A stretch of 64,000 nt of DNA from Draconibacterium halophilum (GTDB taxonomy: Bacteria > Bacteroidota > Bacteroidia > Bacteroidales > Prolixibacteraceae): NCBI RefSeq assembly GCF_010448835.1, contig NZ_CP048409.1, positions 1,434,001 through 1,498,000 of the forward strand. Direction: 5' to 3'. Below the pieces are notes generated by a model. It searched no databases. It saw nothing but the letters and a program-made list of their open reading frames with translations, and was not told the DNA's origin. How positions within the stretch are numbered: position 1 is the first letter of the stretch; the number at the start of each line of letters is the position of its first letter. The position numbers were made by a program, and so were the translations under genes. This document shows, one piece after another, positions 34,183 through 41,691 of the stretch.

Positions 34183-35310
34183 CTACAGTCTTTCTTTCAG
34201 TTTAATAACCATTTCGTTTTTCCAGCCAACAAAATCGCCACTTTGTATTTTTTGGCGGGCTGTTTTTACCAGCCACAGGTAAAATGCCAGGTTATGCTGA
34301 CTCGCAATTTGCGCGCCAAGCATTTCGTTCGAAATTATTAGGTGGCGAAGATAAGCTTTTGAATACTGGTCGACAAACGATGTTCCATTTTCATCGATGG
34401 GAGCGTGGTCGTTTGCCCATTTTTTATTGCGAATGTTTATAATGCCTTCGCTTGTAAATAACATTCCGTTGCGTCCGTTTCGGGTGGGCATTACACAATC
34501 GAACATATCAATTCCGCGATGAATACCTTCCAGGATATTTACCGGCGTTCCAACTCCCATTAGGTAGCGCGGTTTATTTTCAGGAAGATCGGCGGTGCAA
34601 ACTTCCGTCATTTCATACATTTCCTGTTCTGTTTCGCCAACCGACAGCCCTCCGATTGCATAACCATCGGCATCAAAAGTTTTTACGTTGGCCACGGCAG
34701 CTTTTCGCAAATCAGTAAATGTATTTCCCTGAACAATGGGGAACAAGGTTTGCGAATAACCGTATTTCGGCTCGGTGCTGTTGAATTGTTTAAAACAGCG
34801 TTCAAGCCAACGTTGCGTCAATTCCAACGATCGTTTGGCGTACTCGTAATCAGCATCGCCCGGTGTACATTCATCAAAAGCCATTATAATATCGGCCCCG
34901 ATGGTGCGCTGAATATCCATCACATTTTCAGGTGTGAATAGGTGGTAGGAGCCGTCGATATGCGATTGGAACCGTGCTCCCTCGTCACTCAATTTTCGGA
35001 TATCGCCAAGCGAAAATACCTGGAAACCTCCACTGTCGGTTAAAATGGGCCGATCCCAGCGATTGAATTTGTGCAGGCCTCCTGCCTTTTCAATAATATC
35101 AATTCCAGGACGCAAATACAGATGATATGTATTCCCTAAGATTATCTGGGCATTGATGTCGTCTTTTATATCGCGGGTGTGAATCCCTTTTACCGATCCG
35201 GCTGTGCCAACCGGCATAAATATTGGCGTTTCTATCGCTCCGTGGTCGGTTGTAATTACCCCGGCCCGGGCACGCGAGTTTTCTGCTGTTTTCTGTAATT
35301 CGAATTGCAT
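34183..35310 (-). CDS. tgt: tRNA-guanine transglycosylase (queuine/preQ1 tRNA-ribosyltransferase)
   Basis: 375 residues from the ATG at 35310. A TTG at 35331 would extend the frame, but it lies inside the -7 promoter box, so the ATG is preferred. Motifs: GVITTDHGAIETPIFMPVGT, LGNTYHLYLRPG, LTDSGGFQVFSL (catalytic Asp), GADIIMAFDECTPG and GIDMFDCVMPTRNGRNGMLFT. It exchanges guanine 34 of tRNAs with GUN anticodons for preQ1. The zinc-site Cys/His region is expected near the C-terminus, but SQHNLAFYLWLV shows only the His clearly. Confidence 0.93.
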   Translation of the reverse strand: MQFELQKTAENSRARAGVITTDHGAIETPIFMPVGTAGSVKGIHTRDIKDDINAQIILGNTYHLYLRPGIDIIEKAGGLHKFNRWDRPILTDSGGFQVFSLGDIRKLSDEGARFQSHIDGSYHLFTPENVMDIQRTIGADIIMAFDECTPGDADYEYAKRSLELTQRWLERCFKQFNSTEPKYGYSQTLFPIVQGNTFTDLRKAAVANVKTFDADGYAIGGLSVGETEQEMYEMTEVCTADLPENKPRYLMGVGTPVNILEGIHRGIDMFDCVMPTRNGRNGMLFTSEGIINIRNKKWANDHAPIDENGTSFVDQYSKAYLRHLIISNEMLGAQIASQHNLAFYLWLVKTARQKIQSGDFVGWKNEMVIKLKERL

Positions 35311-35328
35311 TTGTATAAAATTGCGTGG

Positions 35329-35336
35329 CAAATATA
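35329..35336 (-). promoter_or_regulatory. -7 promoter box of tgt
   Basis: On the minus strand TATATTTG, an exact TAnnTTTG match, ends 19 nt before the ATG at 35310. This favours the ATG over the TTG at 35331. Confidence 0.5.
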
Positions 35337-35488
35337 GCTATTTCACCCGAATTGAACTTGTTTTAAACCCGACTCAGGCTGTTAATAAAAACTAATTACT
35401 GTAAACAATTTCAAACTTCTAAAACAAAATGGTACCGGTAATTTTGCTACTATTGCTTAGTTTTTTAATACCGAATTTTCTTCTCTAA

Positions 35489-36646
35489 ATGATTCAGATC
35501 TTGTTAGATACTTTTAACGCCTTAACTGCTACACAGTTGGTGGTGCTGATAATAGCTGCTTTATTGTGGCTGTTGCGGCTTTTGTATTTGCTTTTTTTCC
35601 CGCTACGTATGCTTGTTAAAATAAACAAAGCTTCGGTTGCAACCGGGAAAGCACCACTTTCCGTGTTGATGGTGGTACGAAACGAAGAAGAAAATTGCCG
35701 GGAAACGCTGCCTAGAATGCTGAGTTTGAAAAAAACCGATATGGAGGTAGTGGTTGTTGATGATTTTTCGCAGGATAATACCTTGTCGGTGTTGGGGGTA
35801 TTAAAGCAACGCTATCAAAAATTGAAAATCTCATCGCTAAGTCAGGAAACACGACATTCCGAAAAGTTATCGCAAAATATTGCACTAAAATCGGCCGAAA
35901 AGGATTGGGTATTAGTGTATCCGGTAAGCGCACAAAGTCCCTCGCAAGACTGGCTGGACGAAATGGATAAGTTAACACCAGAACAAGTGCTTTTTAAAGT
36001 GGCTTACACAACTGTTGAAGGAAACAAAAACTGGTTCAATAAACTTTACCGGATTGAAAATTTCTTTCAGCAGGTACGAAGTGCTTCTTACTCGCTAAAT
36101 GGCTTGGCGTTTATTTACAACGAGGAAAATGTGGCGTTTAAAAAAGCTGAATATTTTAAGCGAGGAGGTTATGGAGCAAAAATACAGGAGCCTTATGCCA
36201 ACCTTGAACTGGTGATCAATCCTTTTATTCGGAAGAAACACGTAGAGTTCTGTTTAAAAGAAAAAAGTATTCTTCAAAAACAGGTTGCAGTTGGTCGTTT
36301 AGAGTTTAAAGATTTGGTTCGTAAAAGCATTCGTATTGAGCGTCACCTGAATAATTTAAAGCGTTTTGTATTGCTTGCGGACAGGTTGACACAAACCTTG
36401 TATCCACTATTGATTGCATTACTGTTATTAGTCGTATTTCAGCTGTGGCCCGTTGTTGTTGCATTTGTTGTCGTTCATGCACTGGTTTTTATGGTTATCA
36501 TAAAAATGTTGCAGAATCGTTTGAATGAAAGCAAATTATTCATAACTTCGTTAGTGTTCAGTTTTATAATGCCTTTTTATAAACTTTTTTTCAGGTGGCA
36601 TTTTAATCGGCAAAATCAAATTCATAAATGGAAAAAAAAGGTGTGA
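35489..36646 (+). CDS. Family 2 glycosyltransferase, membrane anchored
   Basis: 385 residues. One N-terminal TM helix (about 17-37) precedes a GT-A domain with VLMVVRNEEENCRETLPRML and EVVVVDDFSQDNT (DxS motif), and two to three TM helices close the protein (about 305-355). The acceptor-side motifs such as QxxRW are not evident, and the expected DxD appears weak, so the sugar and acceptor are unknown. Its 3' end overlaps the start of the ECF sigma gene by 19 nt, which couples the two. Confidence 0.8.
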   Translation: MIQILLDTFNALTATQLVVLIIAALLWLLRLLYLLFFPLRMLVKINKASVATGKAPLSVLMVVRNEEENCRETLPRMLSLKKTDMEVVVVDDFSQDNTLSVLGVLKQRYQKLKISSLSQETRHSEKLSQNIALKSAEKDWVLVYPVSAQSPSQDWLDEMDKLTPEQVLFKVAYTTVEGNKNWFNKLYRIENFFQQVRSASYSLNGLAFIYNEENVAFKKAEYFKRGGYGAKIQEPYANLELVINPFIRKKHVEFCLKEKSILQKQVAVGRLEFKDLVRKSIRIERHLNNLKRFVLLADRLTQTLYPLLIALLLLVVFQLWPVVVAFVVVHALVFMVIIKMLQNRLNESKLFITSLVFSFIMPFYKLFFRWHFNRQNQIHKWKKKV

Positions 36647-37236
36647 TACTATCGGATAAAGCAAGGCAGGACTACGAGCTTGTTAAAGCAGCGTTGGCTG
36701 GCGACGATAAAGCTTTTGCCCGATTATTAAACCGTTACAAAGATGCCATTTATTTTATGCTGCTAAAAATGGTGAATAACCGCAGCGATGCCGAAGACCT
36801 GACATTGGAGGCATTTGGAAAGGCTTTTAAAAGCCTACATCAGTACTCGCCAACTTACGCCTTTAGCACGTGGTTATTTAAAATTGCATCGAACAATTGC
36901 ATCGATTTTTTACGAAAGAAAAAAGGTGTGCATGTACCCATTGAAAACAACGGGCAGGATGATAACAGCGAAACGATAAAACTGCGTTCAAAAGAACCCG
37001 ATCCCGAAGAAAAACTGATTCGTCAGCAAAAGGCCATTTTGTTGCGGCGCGTTGTACGTAAGTTAAAGCCGCGTTATCAAATTCTGGTGGAGCTGCGATA
37101 TTTCAGGGAGTTTTCGTACGAAGAAATTGCAAAAGAGTTAGATTTGCCGCTCGGAACAGTAAAAGCACAGCTTTTCAGAGCTCGCGAAATGCTGTTTAAA
37201 ATGATTGAAAGCACCGAGATTGGACGAAAAGATTAA
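36628..37236 (+). CDS. ECF-type RNA polymerase sigma factor
   Basis: 202 residues with sigma region 2 (FARLLNRYKDAIYFMLLKMVNNRSDAEDLTLEAFGKAFKSL, then AFSTWLFKIASNNCIDFLRKKK) and region 4 (LVELRYFREFSYEEIAKELDLPLGTVKAQLFRAREML). No anti-sigma gene is adjacent; the neighbours are a glycosyltransferase (19-nt overlap upstream) and rsmG (7 bp downstream). Such stand-alone ECF factors of the house-keeping-linked type are common in Bacteroidota. Confidence 0.9.
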   Translation: MEKKGVILSDKARQDYELVKAALAGDDKAFARLLNRYKDAIYFMLLKMVNNRSDAEDLTLEAFGKAFKSLHQYSPTYAFSTWLFKIASNNCIDFLRKKKGVHVPIENNGQDDNSETIKLRSKEPDPEEKLIRQQKAILLRRVVRKLKPRYQILVELRYFREFSYEEIAKELDLPLGTVKAQLFRAREMLFKMIESTEIGRKD

Positions 37237-37243
37237 CTTTTGT

Positions 37244-37864
37244 ATGGATTTAATTCTAAAGTATTTTCCCCACTTAACCGAAACCCAAATTGAACAGTTT
37301 CAACAATTGGAACCTTTGTATGCTGATTGGAATGCAAAAATAAATGTGATCTCACGAAAAGATTTCCCGGAGTTTTACGAACGTCATGTGTTGCATTCGC
37401 TGGGTATTGCCCGGTTTATTCGTTTTAACGCAAAAACAAAAATACTCGATGTTGGAACTGGCGGAGGTTTTCCCGGAATTCCACTAGCCATTCTTTTTCC
37501 CGAGGTGCAGTTTCACATGGTTGACTCGATAGGAAAGAAAATAAAAGTGGTGAATGGAGTTGCCCAATCGCTGGGATTAAAAAATGTCCGTGCCGAGCAA
37601 ATTCGTGCTGAAGAGTTAAAAGAAAAGTACGATTTTGTAGTGAGCCGTGCAGTTACCCGTTTGCCCGATTTTGTAAAATGGGTCAGGAACAACATTTCCA
37701 AGAAACAACAAAATGCACTGCCAAACGGTGTAATTTATTTAAAAGGTGGTGATCTAACCGAAGAGGTAAAACCATTTGGGAAACGCATATTTTTGCAAGA
37801 TCTGTCGCAATACTTTGAAGAACCTTTTTTCGAAACCAAAAAAGTCTTGCACTTACCACTATAA
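37244..37864 (+). CDS. rsmG: 16S rRNA (guanine527-N7)-methyltransferase
   Basis: 206 residues from the ATG at 37244; the longer frame from 37205 would overlap the sigma gene. Motifs: ADWNAKINVISRKDFPEFYERHVLHSL, ILDVGTGGGFPGIPLAILFP (SAM site) and DFVVSRAVTRLPDFVKW. It methylates G527 of 16S rRNA. Loss of RsmG elsewhere gives low-level streptomycin resistance. Followed by a strong terminator. Confidence 0.93.
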   Translation: MDLILKYFPHLTETQIEQFQQLEPLYADWNAKINVISRKDFPEFYERHVLHSLGIARFIRFNAKTKILDVGTGGGFPGIPLAILFPEVQFHMVDSIGKKIKVVNGVAQSLGLKNVRAEQIRAEELKEKYDFVVSRAVTRLPDFVKWVRNNISKKQQNALPNGVIYLKGGDLTEEVKPFGKRIFLQDLSQYFEEPFFETKKVLHLPL

Positions 37865-37866
37865 GA

Positions 37867-37905
37867 GGAAAGCCGGTTTGTTAATTCAAACCGGCTTTCT
37901 TTTTA
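37867..37905 (+). terminator. Rho-independent terminator of rsmG
   Basis: AAAGCCGGTTTG (37869-37880) is perfectly complementary to CAAACCGGCTTT (37887-37898), followed by a T-rich tail. Confidence 0.9.
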
Positions 37906-37925
37906 TTTTTTTAAATTTCTGAATA

Positions 37926-38014
37926 TCGAATGATGATTAACGAATAAAGAATATCGAAGTGAATTTCATGCGATCTAAAATCTAAAATCGTTAATCGAAA
38001 TTCATCATTCATTA
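37926..38014. repeat. Heptamer-period repeat element at the 3' end of pfkA
   Basis: The right half reads in 7-nt steps: ATCTAAA, ATCTAAA, ATCGTTA, ATCGAAA, TTCATCA, TTCATTA. The left half carries GAATGATGATTAACG, which is roughly the reverse complement of the right half. A related element with the same order (ATCTAAA, ATCGTTA, ATCGTAA, TTCATCA) lies at 60557-60664 in front of the dnaB stop codon. Both end about 7 bp before the stop codon of a minus-strand gene. Confidence 0.7.
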
Positions 38015-38021
38015 AGTTTTC

Positions 38022-39068
38022 CTAAAGGTACTCATCGCCAAACGACACGCCCATTTTTCGTGCTTTTTCAATCAATCCAAAATCGGGTTCTACCAAACGT
38101 AATTTTCCACCAACTTCAGCCAGTGGCACGGTGGTGAGCTCGTTGGCTTTTACGGCTACCATAGTTCCAAAATTTTCTTCGGCGATACAACGTGCTGCAA
38201 AAGCCCCGTAGCGTGTGGCCAAAATCCGATCCATTGGTGTTGGCGAACCACCACGCTGAATGTATCCCAAAACAGTTTCGCGGGTTTCAATATCGGTGTA
38301 CATTTCAATGGCTTTAGCCACGTGCGACGCTGCCGATTCTCCTTTAGGATGATCGATTCCTTCGGCAACCACAACAATGGAGTAAGGTTTTTTACTCTCG
38401 AAACGGCTTTCAATTTTCTTACAAACCGATCGGATATTATACTCCAGTTCGGGCAGCAATATAATATCGCCACCACCGGCAAGCCCCGAATATAGCGCCA
38501 GCCAACCGGCATGGTGCCCCATAATTTCGATAATCATTACCCGTTGGTGCGAATTGGCAGTAGTGTGTAAGCGGTCGATGGCATCGGTGGCAATTTGCAC
38601 CGCCGAATCGAAGCCAAAAGTTACATCGGTTCCCCAAACATCGTTGTCAATGGTTTTTGGTATGCCAACTACATTCATTCCCTCTTGTGCCAGCAGGTTG
38701 GCGGTTTTCATGGTGCCGTTACCTCCTATACAAACAATAGCATCGAGGCCCAGTTTTTTGTAGTTTTCTTTTATCTTATGAGGTTTGTCATCGACATCTT
38801 TACTGTTTTTCTTGCCTTTGTAGGGTTTCTCGCGCGAGGTGCCCAGTATGGTTCCTCCAAGTGTTAGAATACCGGAGAGCGCCGATTCTTTTAGCTCAAT
38901 GTAATCGCCGTTTATTAACCCCGAATAGCCGGCGTTAAAACCCAACACTTCCATTTTGTATTCAACTATTGCTGTTTTTCCCACGCCTCTGATTGCTGCA
39001 TTTAGTCCGGGGCAATCGCCCCCTGCAGTCAAAATGCCAATTCTTTTTGGCTTTGTTGAAGTACTCAT
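38022..39068 (-). CDS. pfkA: 6-phosphofructokinase family protein
   Basis: 348 residues from the ATG at 39068 (MSTSTKPKRIGILTAGGDCPGLNAAIRG); the frame to 39137 adds a Cys/Phe-rich stretch crossing the leader and is unlikely. It has the PFK fold with GTSREKPY, IGGNGTMKTA, PKTIDNDVWGTDVTFGFDSAV, EIMGHHAGWLALYSG, VAEGIDHP and GYIQRGGSPTPMDR. The donor motif is odd: GGNGT where ATP enzymes have GGDG, with PKTIDND as in pyrophosphate-dependent enzymes. The phosphoryl donor (ATP or PPi) is therefore open. A -7 box lies upstream. Confidence 0.88.
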   Translation of the reverse strand: MSTSTKPKRIGILTAGGDCPGLNAAIRGVGKTAIVEYKMEVLGFNAGYSGLINGDYIELKESALSGILTLGGTILGTSREKPYKGKKNSKDVDDKPHKIKENYKKLGLDAIVCIGGNGTMKTANLLAQEGMNVVGIPKTIDNDVWGTDVTFGFDSAVQIATDAIDRLHTTANSHQRVMIIEIMGHHAGWLALYSGLAGGGDIILLPELEYNIRSVCKKIESRFESKKPYSIVVVAEGIDHPKGESAASHVAKAIEMYTDIETRETVLGYIQRGGSPTPMDRILATRYGAFAARCIAEENFGTMVAVKANELTTVPLAEVGGKLRLVEPDFGLIEKARKMGVSFGDEYL

Positions 39069-39441
39069 AGTATCTAATTTTTTGTGGAAGATGTGTAACG
39101 TTGATCTGAAAAACTGTAAGCAACACGTTAATTTCATTGACTTCTGCGAATTTTTCTTCCAAAGCTACAGCTATGCAATAAAAATGGAGCTTTGCCATTG
39201 AAAATCAATAAGTCACTCTCTGAATTTTCAGTTAATTTTAAACATCTTCATCCTGTATTTTCTAATTATCTATCGAAATTACAAAAGAACTTTTTAAAAA
39301 CGGCGCTTATAGCCGGCTAAATCCCTTATTTCATGTTTTCTTTTTTTATGCGAGATAAAAAAACCGTTAACAATTTTTGTACATTCGCATGTCGTTTGAA
39401 AAAATGGCATTTTAATCTTTAACCAATTAAATGTAGTAAGA
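39069..39441. other. Divergent intergenic region between pfkA and the DUF1080 gene
   Basis: 373 bp, AT-rich. It contains the pfkA -7 box at 39160-39167. Otherwise I see only short palindromes (for example around AGCCGGCT near 39310) and no ORF or RNA gene. Confidence 0.45.
39160..39167 (-). promoter_or_regulatory. Candidate -7 promoter box of pfkA
   Basis: On the minus strand TAGCTTTG is an exact TAnnTTTG match about 90 nt before the ATG. No convincing -33 TTTG. Confidence 0.4.
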
Positions 39442-40203
39442 ATGAAAAAGTTTTTTTCAATTTTAATGGCTACTGCCTTTGTGTTTTCAATCTCGTGTAA
39501 GAGTACAAAAACGGGTAGTTCGGCCGGTTTAAATCAATTATCAAAACAAGAAAAAGAAGAAGGTTGGGTATTGCTGTTTGATGGCAAAACCAGCGAAGGA
39601 TGGAGAGGTAACAACAAAGATCATTTCCCAACAGGATGGGAAATTGTTGATGGAACGTTGCATTGTAAATCATCGGGACAAGGCGAAGCCGGAGCACGCG
39701 ATGGTGGTGATATTATTACCACCAAAGAATATTCTAACTTTCACCTGAAAATTGAATGGAAAATTGCAGAGGGAGGAAACTCTGGTATTTTCTATTTAGG
39801 AAAAGAGCACGAAGGATGGCCAATTTACAAAACGGCTCCTGAATTGCAGGTGCTGGACAACGAGCGTCACCCGGATGCTTTGTTAGGAAAAGACGGTAAC
39901 CGCAAAGCCGGTTCGTTATACGACCTGATTCCTGCAAAACCACAGAATGCAAATCCTGCAGGCGAATGGAATACGGTAGAAGTAATTTGCTACGATGGTA
40001 CTGTAGTTCACAAGCAAAATGGCGAAACGGTTGTTGAATACCACTTGTGGACTGACGACTGGAAAGAGCTGGTAGCCGGATCGAAATTCCCGGGATTAAA
40101 TCCTGACTGGGCAGATGTTGCAAAAGAAGGTGTTATTGCATTGCAAGACCATGGCGACGATGTTTGGTTCCGCAATATCAAAATTAAAGAGATGAATTAT
40201 TAA
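39442..40203 (+). CDS. DUF1080 (3-keto-disaccharide hydrolase domain) lipoprotein
   Basis: 253 residues. Lipoprotein signal FVFSISCKSTK. The DUF1080 jelly-roll follows: EEGWVLLFDGKTSEGWRGNNKDHFPTGWEIVDGTLHC, DIITTKEYSNFHLKIEWKIAEGGNSGIFYLG, APELQVLDNERHPDA, YDLIPAKPQNANPAGEWNTVEVICYDGTVVHKQNGE and IALQDHGDDVWFRNIKIKE. Concanavalin-like fold; some members cleave 3-keto-glycosides, while others only bind sugars. Probably attached to the outer membrane. Monocistronic, followed by a terminator. Confidence 0.88.
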   Translation: MKKFFSILMATAFVFSISCKSTKTGSSAGLNQLSKQEKEEGWVLLFDGKTSEGWRGNNKDHFPTGWEIVDGTLHCKSSGQGEAGARDGGDIITTKEYSNFHLKIEWKIAEGGNSGIFYLGKEHEGWPIYKTAPELQVLDNERHPDALLGKDGNRKAGSLYDLIPAKPQNANPAGEWNTVEVICYDGTVVHKQNGETVVEYHLWTDDWKELVAGSKFPGLNPDWADVAKEGVIALQDHGDDVWFRNIKIKEMNY

Positions 40204-40223
40204 GCATTGCAAAGCTTATAGTT

Positions 40224-40258
40224 AAAAGCCTGGTAGTTTTCTGCCGGGCTTTTTTTGT
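40224..40258 (+). terminator. Rho-independent terminator of the DUF1080 gene
   Basis: AAAGCCTGGTAG pairs with CTGCCGGGCTTT (12 bp, two G-U wobbles) and is followed by a T-run. Confidence 0.82.
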
Positions 40259-40281
40259 TTTTTGGAATTTCATGTTCGCAG

Positions 40282-40346
40282 TAAATTTCATCTCGACGAG
40301 GAAACAGGAGATATCTGTTACATCCTTCGACTTCGCTCAGGATGAC
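40282..40346. repeat. Interspersed intergenic repeat (CATCTCGACGAGG ... CTCAGGATGAC type)
   Basis: Segments CATCTCGACGAGG and CTTCGACTTCGCTCAGGATGAC are of a kind that I know to recur in intergenic DNA of Bacteroidota. A shorter related piece (GTCATCTCGAGGAGAAA) lies at 19202-19218 in front of the SpoU gene. Confidence 0.45.
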
Positions 40347-40375
40347 TGAGAACTGCGACTGAAAACTGTCAACTG
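40342..40375 (-). repeat. CAGT-containing heptamer-like repeats abutting the gldB stop codon
   Basis: On the minus strand, directly after the gldB stop: CAGTTGA, CAGTTTT, CAGTCGC, AGTTCT, CAGTCAT. A similar CAGT-rich stretch directly follows the tldD stop at 2137-2170. Confidence 0.6.
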
Positions 40376-41392
40376 TTATTCCGGATTATACCCCGAATCA
40401 TTCAATATCTGCTGAAAATCGTAATTCGCCATTAATTCCGGTAAAGTTACTTCGGGATGTTTTTTCATGTATTGCCGCACAATTTGCCAACCAATCCACA
40501 CCCCGGTTCGTCCGGGCGAGTCGAGCGGAAAACCACTTGTTGATGGCGCGGGATTGATGTAACGGATAATATCCATGCGTTTGGTAGTGTAAAGCATTTC
40601 GTGCTCAATAAGGTAAGTCCACATTTGTGGTTCGTTCATTTGGCACCATTCCAGTTGCTGCGTGGTGTAGCCAATTTTCAGCGAGTCTTCCATTTCGGGT
40701 AGCATGGCATCAACCAGATACATCAGCTTCCCTTTTTCAACCATATTGCCCAGCAGGTTGGTTGCGCGCTCTTCGTGTTCAAATTCGGTAATGCCCCATG
40801 CCAGCGCCACATCCGACAGAATTTTGTCTTTGTGCATGTTTTGAATCTTGTAATGTGGTATGGTGCGTAACTGTCGGTAGTAAAGGCAGTCGCGCCCCAG
40901 GTATTTATCCAGGCTAATGCCAATACTATTTTCGGCCGTAACCACCGATTGGTTAAATCCCGAAATGTATGTGTAAATAGTAGGCAACTCTTTCTCGGGA
41001 AAATGGTAGCTGTAATATTTAAACGCTTTTGTCAACTTTTTTTCCAACTTTTTTAGGTTGGGAAACACCGAGTCGGTTTTTAGTTTCACCTCACTAATCA
41101 GGCTGTCGGTTAAAAACAGGCTCATCATATTCTTAAAATCCTCGTCGCCAATGCCGCCCACCTGAATTACGCGGTAGGTGTACAAGTTGAAAAAATCGGG
41201 GTGGGCGTTGCTCAGCTCCGTTAGTGTTTCCAGCGTATCTTTTCCCTCAAGGTTTAAAAGTTGCTCACCAAACCGAACTACTTCCACCTCTGCCTCAACA
41301 TCCGAAATATTTACTTTTAATGGATTTCGTTTACATGAAAAAAAAATCAGGGCAATTGCACCCATAAAAACCACTGCTTTTGTCCACTTCAT
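40376..41392 (-). CDS. gldB: Gliding motility lipoprotein GldB
   Basis: 338 residues. Lipoprotein signal MKWTKAVVFMGAIALIFFSC. The body matches GldB: VEVVRFGEQLLNL, HPDFFNLYTYRVIQVGG, LPTIYTYISGFNQSVVTAENSIGISLDKYLGRDCLYY, LAWGITEFEHEERATNLLGNMVEKGKLMYLVDAMLP and WIGWQIVRQYMKKHPEVTLPELM. GldB is an essential or motility-linked lipoprotein of Bacteroidota with no known enzymatic activity. It is divergent from nadE; gld genes sit near nadE in flavobacteria too (family knowledge). gldC is not next to it here. Confidence 0.87.
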   Translation of the reverse strand: MKWTKAVVFMGAIALIFFSCKRNPLKVNISDVEAEVEVVRFGEQLLNLEGKDTLETLTELSNAHPDFFNLYTYRVIQVGGIGDEDFKNMMSLFLTDSLISEVKLKTDSVFPNLKKLEKKLTKAFKYYSYHFPEKELPTIYTYISGFNQSVVTAENSIGISLDKYLGRDCLYYRQLRTIPHYKIQNMHKDKILSDVALAWGITEFEHEERATNLLGNMVEKGKLMYLVDAMLPEMEDSLKIGYTTQQLEWCQMNEPQMWTYLIEHEMLYTTKRMDIIRYINPAPSTSGFPLDSPGRTGVWIGWQIVRQYMKKHPEVTLPELMANYDFQQILNDSGYNPE

Positions 41393-41423
41393 TTTACAAG
41401 AAATTTAAATCATTACTAAGCGC

Positions 41424-41577
41424 TATTCCTGGTGTGAACTATTACACCAAGTCTCGTTCTTTTAAGTTTTCTCTTCAAAATAAAAAGATTCACTTAGCTA
41501 GGGCTAGGCTCATTTTTTCTTTTTTCGGTAAAACGTTAAAATAACTTCAACTTTTATATCATTTCACACCAGGAATA
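41424..41577. mobile_element. MITE-like element between gldB and nadE
   Basis: TATTCCTGGTGTGAA (41424-41438) and its exact complement (41563-41577) form 15-bp terminal inverted repeats around a 154-bp AT-rich body without coding capacity. The similarity continues weakly outward (GCGC against the complement GTGT). Inside the left end TGGTGT/ACACCA (41430-41449) forms a sub-hairpin. No clear target duplication is visible, so a non-autonomous transposable element is likely but not proven. Confidence 0.5.
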
Positions 41578-41650
41578 ACACTATCGAAACAATATTATTG
41601 CAAAACTGAACTAAAAATTGGAGATTTGCAATCATTACAATGAAAACAAA

Positions 41651-41686
41651 CTTCGGTCTTCGGTCTTCCGACTTCCGTCTAATTTT
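41651..41686 (+). repeat. Four-copy 7-bp repeat directly upstream of the nadE start codon
   Basis: CTTCGGT, CTTCGGT, CTTCCGA, CTTCCGT, then CTAATTTT and 5 nt to the ATG. Same number of units, tail, orientation and distance as in front of tldE. Confidence 0.8.
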
Positions 41687-41691
41687 GAATC

